A stretch of DNA of 5,842 nucleotides from the NCBI GenBank assembly GCA_002450755.1, contig DKAI01000002.1, positions 25,851-31,692 on the forward strand, given 5' to 3'. Source of the stretch: Deltaproteobacteria bacterium UBA6930 (GTDB taxonomy: Bacteria > Myxococcota_A > UBA9160 > UBA6930). Position numbers and translations under genes: made by a program. The notes below the pieces were generated by a model that was given only the letters and a program-made list of their open reading frames with translations, was not told the origin of the DNA and made no database searches. The stretch's first letter is position 1, and each line of letters opens with the position of its first letter. Positions 1 through 5,488 of the stretch are shown piece by piece.

Positions 1-683
1 GCATAAGGAACGACAACCACTCGAGAAACTTCACATCCCAAGCCAATTGCCGTGTCCACGGTCTCCTTCATTGGCAACGTCGCCCCTCTTCGTAAAACCC
101 CATCGGCAGTAAAAAGAAACTTAGGTTTCGAGTCTTGCAGTCGAGTCGCTATCGCCTCGGGGCCAAAGCCAGAAAAGATCGGGACGAATAGGCCACCAAT
201 CCTCGCCACCGCCAAAAGCGCAATCGCTGCTTCAGCTCCCATTGGAAGAAAGCAAGCAGCAGTGTCTCCGGGCCTCATACCTTCGGACTCTAACCAACCT
301 GCAGTTCGGGAAACCGAATCCATAAGTTGCGCATAGGTCAAATCGGTACGGCGCCCATCCTCACGAACGGTCTTTATCGCAATTTTCTCTGGAGTCTCCA
401 AAGCCCAACGATCGACACACATTTCGGACAGGTTCACTCGACCTTCAGGAAACCATTGTCCGAAAGGCTTTCCTTCCGAAAGATCTCTCACAGTTTCATA
501 AGGTTGGATAAAAGGAATCCCCAGATAAGAAATAGCTTCTGGCCAAAACCACTCGGGGTCTGCACATGACCGTCGAACAAGGTCCTCATATGTTTCAATC
601 CCGTGCTTTGACATAAAACGGCGGGTATTAGATCTTGCATCCACTTCTTCCGAAGCGCGCCAAACCACATCCTCGTCTGTCAT
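1..683 (-). CDS. AMP-dependent acyl/acetyl-CoA synthetase-like protein, N-terminal part (cut by window edge)
   Basis: The frame is open from the ATG at 683 to the left edge, giving 227 codons plus 2 nt. Enzymes of this adenylate-forming family activate a carboxylic acid with ATP and load it onto CoA in the cytoplasm. Residues about 30-88 resemble the N-terminal cap of acetyl-CoA synthetases (YEDL, then PEWFWPEA, then WFPEGRVNLSEMCVDRWA). From about 90 the AMP-binding fold begins (ETPEKIAI, LTYAQL, PGDTAACFLPM, ARIGGLFVPIFSGFGPEAIATR, the last matching the family's GAxxxPxFxGFxxxA stretch). The ATP-binding P-loop and the catalytic lysine lie beyond the edge, so activity and substrate cannot be judged. 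The start is supported by AGGGG at 689-693 with 5-nt spacing. The gene is divergent from the methyltransferase. Family assignment is firm; acetate as opposed to propionate or a longer acid is open. Confidence 0.9.
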   Translation of the reverse strand, partial: MTDEDVVWRASEEVDARSNTRRFMSKHGIETYEDLVRRSCADPEWFWPEAISYLGIPFIQPYETVRDLSEGKPFGQWFPEGRVNLSEMCVDRWALETPEKIAIKTVREDGRRTDLTYAQLMDSVSRTAGWLESEGMRPGDTAACFLPMGAEAAIALLAVARIGGLFVPIFSGFGPEAIATRLQDSKPKFLFTADGVLRRGATLPMKETVDTAIGLGCEVSRVVVVPY

Positions 684-757
684 TCCTGCCCCTTTTTATC
701 GTTATGACATCAGAATAAGGCGACTGCCGTCCAACCGCGAATTTATTACCATCACGC
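684..757. promoter_or_regulatory. Divergent intergenic region between synthetase and methyltransferase
   Basis: These 74 bp (110 bp if the methyltransferase starts at GTG 794) must hold the promoters of both divergent genes. AGGGG at 689-693 serves the synthetase. I could not find a convincing -35/-10 pair on either strand, although AT-rich -10-like stretches exist (TATTCT on the minus strand, TTTATTA on the plus strand). Confidence 0.4.
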
Positions 758-1507
758 TTGCAAATATCGTCTAATAAAGACAGAGTTCCAGACGTGGCTA
801 GTAAACCTACAAACCCAAAACCCGAAATTAGTGCCCATGTTGACCGATGGTCCGATCTCGTGCGTAGTCGCGACCTTGATCGACCCTGGTACCGATACGC
901 CTATACCCTCCTTCCGAATAAAGAACTGGAACGCTGGATGGATATGGGGTGCGGACAAGGCGAGTTGCTACAGCATGCAAATACAAAAGGACTTTCAGGA
1001 TTTGGACTAGACATTACACGTCACAATGCCGAATCCACTTTAAGGCTGGGTTTTCCGAGCTTAGTTACCGATCTAAACCACCCCTTGCCTTTCGCTAGTG
1101 ATTCGCTTGGGGGAATAACTCTGATAGAAGTTATCGAACACGTCATTCAAGCGGAGTTCCTCATAAGAGAGCTCTATCGCGTTATTCGTCCCGGTGGTTG
1201 GCTAATATTAACGACACCTAATGTTGTCCACTGGACTTATAGATTCAGAGCACTTACAGGTCACGCCCCTAAACAAGAAGGCTATCACTTTCGTTTCTTC
1301 ACAAAGAAATCTCTAAATAACATTCTTCACGACTCAGGGTTTACCTTGCAAAGCCACGCATCTTTCGGAAAAAATGCATTATTGACTCACTTACTGAGAC
1401 CAATAAAAGGGCCGAAATATAAATTTCGCTACCTAGTGCCTCAAATAGCGGAAAGTTTATTAGCACAGCACTTTGTTTGGAAGTTAGAAAAGCCTATTTC
1501 CAACTAG
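758..1507 (+). CDS. Class I SAM-dependent methyltransferase
   Basis: The encoded 249-residue protein is a soluble Rossmann-fold methyltransferase that transfers a methyl group from S-adenosylmethionine. Motif I is DMGCGQGEL at 62-70, the acidic end of strand 2 is GLDIT at 83-87, and the post-motif region is EVIEHV at 124-129. A typical LYRVIRPGGWLILTTPN stretch follows at about 139-155, then FFTKKSLNNIL near 180-190. This pattern fits the Methyltransf_11/23 group (UbiG/MetW-like), which acts on small molecules, lipids or glycans; the substrate cannot be told. The longest start is TTG 758, with no visible Shine-Dalgarno. GTG 794 has purine-rich AGACAGAG ahead of it and lies closer to the conserved region, so it is a good alternative (237 residues). 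There is no in-frame ATG upstream before the TAA at 716-718. The 3' end overlaps the convergent desaturase gene by 14 bp. Confidence 0.85.
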   Translation: MQISSNKDRVPDVASKPTNPKPEISAHVDRWSDLVRSRDLDRPWYRYAYTLLPNKELERWMDMGCGQGELLQHANTKGLSGFGLDITRHNAESTLRLGFPSLVTDLNHPLPFASDSLGGITLIEVIEHVIQAEFLIRELYRVIRPGGWLILTTPNVVHWTYRFRALTGHAPKQEGYHFRFFTKKSLNNILHDSGFTLQSHASFGKNALLTHLLRPIKGPKYKFRYLVPQIAESLLAQHFVWKLEKPISN

Positions 1508-2354
1508 GACGAAGCTTGAGTCCATTCTGAATAGCTGGGTTTTTCTGCATTAACTCATCGCGTCGCAGGTTCCATACTTTAATATATTTATAGAACGGAA
1601 CGCTTGGGTACAGGTGATGGATAAGGTGATAGTTCTGATAGACCATAAAGGGTGTTAGCAGCCACTCTTTACCAAGGCGAATGGTTGTTGCCTTGTATTT
1701 GTCTTCTTTGGCTGGAATTTGCGCTGGGTAATGCGGCAAAAACACAAAAATAAACCCCACAAGGGCAAGCGCAATGCGCGTTGGCAAAAACCATAAAACA
1801 ACGAATTCAAAAAATAGGCCTGCAAAGATAAACCCTGCAATCAACGCGGCAAATGACAACAGGTAGAGGAAAACTACGGGCCTTCTTTCCTTGACGGATT
1901 TTTCGTCAGTTCGAAAAAATGCCGCCAAATAATAAATGTCCAAATTGGCCCACCTCAACGGCAAAATATACCATGGACCGTGATGCATGAAATTATCGGG
2001 ATCTATATCGTGAGTCGTATAGGCGTGGTGCTTTAAATGTATCCACCGGGCAATTTCCAATGGAGCGGCGGGAATAAAGGCTGCTAATGATATTCGCCCA
2101 ATGGTTTCATTAAGAAATCTATTCGTCGATAGCGTTCTGTGAAGGGCCTCATGCATAGGCGAAAACAAAAGATACAAAATAAAGCCATTTAAAAAACTCG
2201 CGGCCCAGAGGGACAGTACCCCTGATATGGCTAAAGCCGAGACTGCAGCGTATAGCCCAATAGAGATAATGAATAAAAGCATAGCCGGCCAAGAAATCCC
2301 TGGAGTGCGTGAAAGTTCGTGCAAGTTTTGATTGGGACTTTGAGATTTAACCAT
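1494..2354 (-). CDS. Membrane di-iron fatty acid desaturase / carotenoid hydroxylase family protein
   Basis: The 286-residue integral membrane protein carries the three histidine boxes that bind the di-iron centre in the membrane desaturase/hydroxylase superfamily: HEALHR at 68-73, HLKHH at 106-110 and HLIHH at 243-247. Extra conserved histidines lie at 115, 124, 125 and 208. Hydrophobic segments at about 22-45, 47-66 and 158-207 surround them. The spacing, WIHLKHHAYTTHDIDPDN in box 2 and HHLYPSVPFYKY in box 3 resemble CrtR-type beta-carotene hydroxylases and related bacterial desaturases. O2-dependent desaturation or hydroxylation of a lipid is therefore expected, and the substrate is undecided. 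No electron-donor domain is fused. Start ATG 2354 has GAGGG at 2361-2365 with 6-nt spacing. A second ATG at 2358 is out of frame. No carotenoid genes are visible nearby, which favours neither substrate. Confidence 0.88.
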   Translation of the reverse strand: MVKSQSPNQNLHELSRTPGISWPAMLLFIISIGLYAAVSALAISGVLSLWAASFLNGFILYLLFSPMHEALHRTLSTNRFLNETIGRISLAAFIPAAPLEIARWIHLKHHAYTTHDIDPDNFMHHGPWYILPLRWANLDIYYLAAFFRTDEKSVKERRPVVFLYLLSFAALIAGFIFAGLFFEFVVLWFLPTRIALALVGFIFVFLPHYPAQIPAKEDKYKATTIRLGKEWLLTPFMVYQNYHLIHHLYPSVPFYKYIKVWNLRRDELMQKNPAIQNGLKLRPSWK

Positions 2355-2432
2355 CCATTTCCCTCAACAATTTCCAATACTGAAGCAACAGTCTGACCAC
2401 TTCTTTATGAAGCATAGATTGCCGAACCACTC

Positions 2433-2458
2433 TTTCATAATTTTAATCATAAAATCAT
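2433..2458. repeat. AT-rich direct/inverted repeat, possible operator
   Basis: The hexamer TCATAA occurs at 2435-2440 and again at 2447-2452, a 12-nt period, with a partial third copy (TCAT) at 2455-2458. The same stretch reads as an imperfect palindrome: halves TTTCATAATTT and TAATCATAAAA match at 8 of 11 positions. It lies about 80-105 bp upstream of the desaturase start, a plausible place for a regulator site. I do not recognise the binding protein. Confidence 0.3.
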
Positions 2459-2696
2459 CGCAGATGGAAATTTTTCATGTCGACAAGACAGAACATGGCC
2501 TTAACCAAGGGGCATCGCGTTCCATAACGCTCGGAAAGCTGCTTAAAACGAGTTAGGGATAAATTCAAGCGCACTCATCGAACAGAGTGGCCATCCAATG
2601 CGTTAGGATTAAGTCTAGAGAGAACGTCATAAATCAGTATTCTAAACCTTCCTACCCTTAGGGCTTTGCAACAACTTTACGGCGCTTTAAAAAAAC

Positions 2697-2702
2697 AAGG
2701 AG
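2697..2702 (+). promoter_or_regulatory. Ribosome binding site fixing the GTG start of the glutathione transferase
   Basis: AAGGAG ends 10 nt before GTG 2713. Together with the match of the first residues (IDL...PTPNG) to the start of YfcG, it fixes the non-ATG start. Confidence 0.75.
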
Positions 2703-2712
2703 ATAATAAACA

Positions 2713-3438
2713 GTGATTGATCTTCATTATTGGCCTACACCCAACGGGAAAAAAGTTTCAATACTCCTTGAAGAGTGCGGACTCGAGTACAGAATTGTAC
2801 CGTGCGCGATTGGTCAAGGGGACCAATTCAAGGATGACTTTCTGAAAATTAGTCCCAACAATCGAATGCCCGCCATCATCGACCAAAGCCCTAACGATGG
2901 CGGAGAACCAATTGCGATTTTCGAATCGGGTGCCATCATGCTGTATATCGCGGAGAAAGCCGACCAGTTTTATCCACAAGATATTCGCGGTCGTCACGAA
3001 GTAAATCAGTGGCTAATTTGGCAAATGGCGAATCAAGGACCGAAGCTTGGGGAATGTGGCCATTTCTTGCGCCTTGGAGACCGTGAAGGCGATCAGTCCT
3101 ACGCGGTGCGCCGTTTCACGGATGAGGCTAACCGGCTTTACGGTGTTCTAAACAACCGACTCTACGAAAGCCCCTACTTGGCAGGCAGCGAATACACCAT
3201 TGCCGACATGATTAGCTACCCCTGGTGTGTCAATTGGGAGGCTCAAGAACAAAACATTGAAGAGTTTCCATATTTTAAGCGCTGGTTTGACGAATTAAGC
3301 GATCGTCCTGCAGTAAAGCGAGGAATGGAAGCTGGAAGTGACCTCTCGATGGATCTCTCGAAGCTCTCGGAAGAAGAGCAGGTCAAAATTCGTAAGATGC
3401 TTTACAACCAAAGAGCTCGACCAGTTTTAAAGACCTGA
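2713..3438 (+). CDS. yfcG: YfcG-type glutathione S-transferase / disulfide-bond oxidoreductase
   Basis: The 241-residue cytoplasmic protein aligns from its first residue with E. coli YfcG as I recall it, a glutathione-dependent disulfide reductase of the Nu class. The thioredoxin-fold domain (about 1-84) has the PTPNG motif, with Thr9 and Asn11 in the positions tied to YfcG's thiol/disulfide chemistry in place of a catalytic cysteine. The cis-proline loop is RMPAI with Pro53, and FESGAI holds the Glu71-Ser72 pair that binds the gamma-glutamyl group. The helical domain (about 92-206) includes LQWLFWQ-like NQWLIWQM, then LNNRLYESPYLAG and TIADMISYPW with the capping-box region. About 25 charged residues after position 208 exceed the usual YfcG length of about 215. 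The gene starts at GTG and stands alone, convergent with the next gene. A role in redox homeostasis or detoxification is inferred from the family. Confidence 0.95.
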   Translation: MIDLHYWPTPNGKKVSILLEECGLEYRIVPCAIGQGDQFKDDFLKISPNNRMPAIIDQSPNDGGEPIAIFESGAIMLYIAEKADQFYPQDIRGRHEVNQWLIWQMANQGPKLGECGHFLRLGDREGDQSYAVRRFTDEANRLYGVLNNRLYESPYLAGSEYTIADMISYPWCVNWEAQEQNIEEFPYFKRWFDELSDRPAVKRGMEAGSDLSMDLSKLSEEEQVKIRKMLYNQRARPVLKT

Positions 3439-3447
3439 TTTAGGTCT
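3431..3447. terminator. Small hairpin between convergent genes, possible weak terminator
   Basis: AGACCT (3431-3436), a 5-nt loop and AGGTCT (3442-3447) form a perfect 6-bp stem that overlaps the TGA of the glutathione transferase. It lies 59 bp past the stop of the opposing gene. There is no U-tract on the plus side (AATAAC), and only TTAAAA on the minus side, so intrinsic termination would be weak. Confidence 0.3.
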
Positions 3448-3505
3448 AATAACTTCAGTAAGCAGATAACCAAACAGAGCCCCTACACTCAACCGGATAT
3501 CAAGG

Positions 3506-4585
3506 TTAAAGAACTTTGATTGAACGATCGCCGTCGCGAAGCCACACATCAGCAAAGGTACATAGACCCTTTCCATGCTGAAAGCTACTAACTGCTATTA
3601 GCCAAATGTGATTAACGCCTCCCGGATCCTCGTCTAAAGCGGCCCTACAGTCATCGAATACGTTACGGCGCTCTTCGATCCAAGTCCCCAATTGTTTATC
3701 ACCACTTCTCACGCAGTAATGAACTTCTCTAAAATTCCATTCTCTCACTGGACAACCGAAATGGGTTTCAGACGGAATGTCGCAGCTCCAGAACCAAGTA
3801 AGATCTCTACCGTTTTCAAACTCGCAAGCGATAGAAAAGTAGTCGTGTGTCCTTACCGTATTTTCAGAAACGGAACTCGGAAACTGATCAAGCTTCCATC
3901 TCCAACACAATTCCGTGCTTTCAGTGAGAGGAAATCTCACCGGCTTGCGAATAATTCCTTGCGCATTATCTAGTTTTACTTCGATGCCAGACCCGTACTC
4001 AGTCGAGACGTCTCGGAAAATATCTCCGTATCCTGTCTCAAAGAGGTAACTCCACCCCTCAGGTGTCTTCACGGGGTCCTTATGTCTTTTGGCCTCCGCG
4101 ACAATCGCGTCTATCTTAGTAAGACCACCAAGGGTGACTAGCTCTTGACTCGGATCGTTCGCCCACACTAATACCGTCGCAACAATCTCTCCTGTTAACC
4201 CTTTGTAAGCTTTTTCGTCACTCGCAAGTACACCTCTTTCGTTAGCCCAGAATCCATGAAGAAGACCCAGAAAAAGCCTCCCAGATCCAAGAACAGGAAT
4301 CGTCGTCGTATCCTGGGTCGGATTAAATATTTTCCCAGAACGCCCGACCTTACCCCAAAGATGATGCTTGGGTCCGGCCCATAGCTCCTGCTCTCGACTT
4401 GACCAGCTAACTCTCCCGCTTCCAAGAATCGTTATCCATTGACCTGAAAGGAGTTCAACCCCCGTATCACTCCAGGGAGGTTGATCGGCGCGAAGTCTGA
4501 TCTCACGAATTTCCAGAAGCGCCGGAATCCGAGGAACCTGTTCAATAAGGGCATTCGCCTGATCGCTGAGTGAAGATTCCGACAT
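3506..4585 (-). CDS. LecA-like lectin domain plus DUF3047-like domain protein (hypothetical)
   Basis: The protein has 359 residues, no signal peptide and no membrane segment, so it is probably cytoplasmic. Residues about 33-142 resemble the PA-IL/LecA galactophilic-lectin beta-sandwich: a WSDTGVELLSGQWITILGSG start, an LWGKVG/SGKIF turn, GSGRLFLGLLHGFWAN, then LTGEIVATVLVWANDP. The Asp of the last segment could match LecA's calcium ligand, but the remaining ligands (Thr, Asn-Asn) are not evident. Residues about 175-352 resemble DUF3047: CWRWKLDQFP, HDYFSIACEFENG, WFWSCDIP, then TWIEERRNVFDDCRAAL (family W-x-E-x-RDV-x-x-DYR) and IWLIAVSSF...FADVWL. Function is unknown for DUF3047. A TTG at 4595-4597 could add four residues, but GGAGG (4591-4595) overlaps that TTG and sits 5 nt before ATG 4585, so ATG is chosen. 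It is the last of a leftward run of genes. Both domain calls are from memory of family patterns. Confidence 0.7.
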   Translation of the reverse strand: MSESSLSDQANALIEQVPRIPALLEIREIRLRADQPPWSDTGVELLSGQWITILGSGRVSWSSREQELWAGPKHHLWGKVGRSGKIFNPTQDTTTIPVLGSGRLFLGLLHGFWANERGVLASDEKAYKGLTGEIVATVLVWANDPSQELVTLGGLTKIDAIVAEAKRHKDPVKTPEGWSYLFETGYGDIFRDVSTEYGSGIEVKLDNAQGIIRKPVRFPLTESTELCWRWKLDQFPSSVSENTVRTHDYFSIACEFENGRDLTWFWSCDIPSETHFGCPVREWNFREVHYCVRSGDKQLGTWIEERRNVFDDCRAALDEDPGGVNHIWLIAVSSFQHGKGLCTFADVWLRDGDRSIKVL

Positions 4586-4590
4586 TGGAG

Positions 4591-4595
4591 CCTCC
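4591..4595 (-). promoter_or_regulatory. Ribosome binding site deciding the ATG 4585 start
   Basis: GGAGG reads on the minus strand 5 nt before ATG 4585 and overlaps the alternative TTG codon at 4595-4597. A ribosome placed by this site would initiate at the ATG. Confidence 0.8.
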
Positions 4596-4636
4596 AACGA
4601 TTTACCGCGAGAAATCCGGAAAATCGAAATTAGAAC

Positions 4637-4738
4637 TTATTTTCGGGTGCGAGCTAGCTTCTTTCTTTCCTCGCGACGTTTGTGTCGACGCTTGTTCAAG
4701 TGCTGCTTTCGTTTCTTTTTGCTTTTTGTACATGCCAT
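4637..4738 (-). CDS. Very basic 33-residue peptide (possible ribosome- or RNA-associated small protein)
   Basis: This short frame encodes MACTKSKKKRKQHLNKRRHK followed by RREERKKLARTRK. It has 10 Lys and 8 Arg in 33 residues and only two acidic residues. Such composition, a helix-compatible pattern and no hydrophobic core suggest RNA or ribosome binding. It recalls short bacterial proteins of the AURKAIP1/COX24-like (bS22/mS38) type, but the match is by general character and I would not assign it. The ATG at 4738 is the only usable start. An AAAGGGG stretch lies about 14 nt upstream, longer than ideal spacing, which lowers confidence. The stop is 51 bp before the start of the lectin-like/DUF3047 gene, in the same direction, so they may be co-transcribed. 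Chance is the main alternative, though a coherent KR-rich run over the whole frame is unusual in a shadow frame here. Confidence 0.5.
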   Translation of the reverse strand: MACTKSKKKRKQHLNKRRHKRREERKKLARTRK

Positions 4739-4803
4739 ATGAAATTCAGTAACCCCTTTCGGCTAACTTACACGTTAGATTCCTTGGCCACCTCTTGCCA
4801 GGC

Positions 4804-4920
4804 TTAGCTCTTACGGCCAGTTTCACGAGATCGGATTTTTCGAAACACCCAGGCAAGGAGGGCGCTCAGAGCAACTATTTTTATCGCTGTTATAAGTAAT
4901 AATATTCCGCTTGATGTCAT
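4804..4920 (-). CDS. Possible 38-residue single-pass membrane peptide
   Basis: From ATG 4920 the frame encodes an N-terminal MTSSG, a hydrophobic stretch of about 20 residues (ILLLITAIKIVALSALLAWV) and a basic tail (FRKIRSRETGRKS). The tail would stay inside by the positive-inside rule. This is a credible small membrane protein layout of unknown function. An in-frame TAA lies five codons upstream, so the start cannot move far. There is no clear Shine-Dalgarno. The ATG overlaps by one base (TAATG) the stop of a different open frame running back to the end of the MerC gene, so coupled translation is conceivable. A competing frame (4823-4981, 52 residues) crosses the same DNA and has a better ribosome binding site. 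At most one of the two is likely real. Confidence 0.33.
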   Translation of the reverse strand: MTSSGILLLITAIKIVALSALLAWVFRKIRSRETGRKS

Positions 4921-5014
4921 TACATAGATATCTTAACGACCTGATCCCACAGAAACAGGAGCAAATCGAAACTTCCGCCATAGACTTCTCCTGCGGAGGA
5001 AGAAAGAACACGGA

Positions 5015-5407
5015 TCAGCTGCGATCAACGTGATCATCATCCGGACATGACTCACAAAGTCGACGATTCAATCGATGTGAGAGGAAAAGAGCAAATGCCC
5101 CGGCAGCCAAAATAAGCCGTCCTTCAATCGTCTCTTCTCCCACTTGATATCCCCAAAGCATCACCCCGATAGCAGCCGAAAATACAGCAACTACCCGCAC
5201 AGCGCCGTGTCGATGTAATCCCCACAACGTCGCGATAAGCGCAAACAAGGCTCCAATTACGAGGAATCCAATTTCAACACGCTCATCTGCCAAAAACTGC
5301 AAACCAAGGAGTGGCAGCACCCCCACCGCAACTGGCAAGGCGAGACAATGAACGACACAGGCTAACGACACCCAAGAACCAATTCGATCAATCAACCGCC
5401 AACCCAT
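5015..5407 (-). CDS. MerC-domain membrane protein
   Basis: The 130-residue protein has four predicted membrane helices (about 13-37, 45-63, 70-88, 96-112), as in the MerC family of inner-membrane metal-transport-related proteins. The first helix carries the family signature CVVHC (Cys17, His20, Cys21) followed by LALPVAVGVLPLLG and an acidic DERVEIG turn. His65 and His67 lie in the loop after helix 2. The C-terminal tail ends with CESCPDDDH (Cys118, Cys121), a second possible metal site like the distal cysteine pair of MerC. MerC of mercury operons imports Hg(II), but no merR, merT, merP or merA is nearby. Many chromosomal MerC-domain proteins are of unknown specificity, so this is not a mercury-resistance call. 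The start is fixed by an in-frame TGA at 5414-5416 and a GAGGAAGG stretch just before ATG 5407. It lies 81 bp after the dehydratase in the same direction. Confidence 0.85.
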   Translation of the reverse strand: MGWRLIDRIGSWVSLACVVHCLALPVAVGVLPLLGLQFLADERVEIGFLVIGALFALIATLWGLHRHGAVRVVAVFSAAIGVMLWGYQVGEETIEGRLILAAGAFALFLSHRLNRRLCESCPDDDHVDRS

Positions 5408-5488
5408 CCTTCCTCATCGTCCATCAAATTTTCTCGCTTCAGTCCCCATCGAGGTCCTTGGTGTACGACAATTTCTTGCCCTCCGCAA

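Larger units (their letters stand above)
2355..2712. promoter_or_regulatory. 358-bp divergent intergenic region (desaturase / glutathione transferase)
   Basis: No supported gene lies here. The region must carry the promoters for the desaturase (leftward) and the glutathione transferase (rightward). The visible elements are an AT-rich repeat at 2433-2458, the Shine-Dalgarno sites of both genes at its ends, and TTGCAA at 2666-2671 upstream of an AT stretch at 2686-2695. The TTGCAA to TTTAAA spacing is only about 14 nt, too short for a good sigma70 promoter. Short open frames exist (for example 2464-2556 plus and 2364-2450 minus) but lack ribosome binding sites. The length exceeds what two simple promoters need, so an operator or small RNA is possible; I see no direct proof. 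Confidence 0.45.

Noticed and set aside
52..569. Rightward open frames at 52-336 and 327-569
   Set aside because: They lie antisense inside the acyl-CoA synthetase reading frame, which has clear family motifs throughout; no ribosome sites or family features.
488..670. Leftward 60-codon frame starting just inside the synthetase gene
   Set aside because: It is a different frame of the same strand; the frame from ATG 683 carries the synthetase motifs and continues to the edge.
2364..2450. Leftward 28-codon frame (MIKIMKEWFGN...) ending just before the desaturase, as a leader peptide
   Set aside because: It lacks a ribosome binding site and shows no attenuator hairpins or codon runs; likely chance in AT-rich upstream DNA.
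2464..2556. Rightward 30-codon frame in the intergenic region
   Set aside because: No Shine-Dalgarno and no protein-like pattern.
3692..3973. Rightward 93-codon frame opposite the DUF3047-like domain
   Set aside because: Antisense shadow of a gene with recognisable domain motifs; no Shine-Dalgarno.
4570..4752. Rightward 60-codon frame opposite the basic peptide
   Set aside because: No ribosome site and no recognisable features; its cysteine/phenylalanine-rich end is the antisense of Lys/Arg codons.
4763..4778. CTAAC/GTTAG inverted repeat upstream of the basic peptide, considered as a terminator
   Set aside because: Only a 5-bp AT-rich stem with no T-run on either strand.
4988..4998. CTCC-TGC-GGAG hairpin overlapping the AGGAG site, considered as a regulatory structure hiding a ribosome site
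   Set aside because: The stem is only 4 bp (6 with a wobble) and may be coincidental; noted only with the competing small frames.
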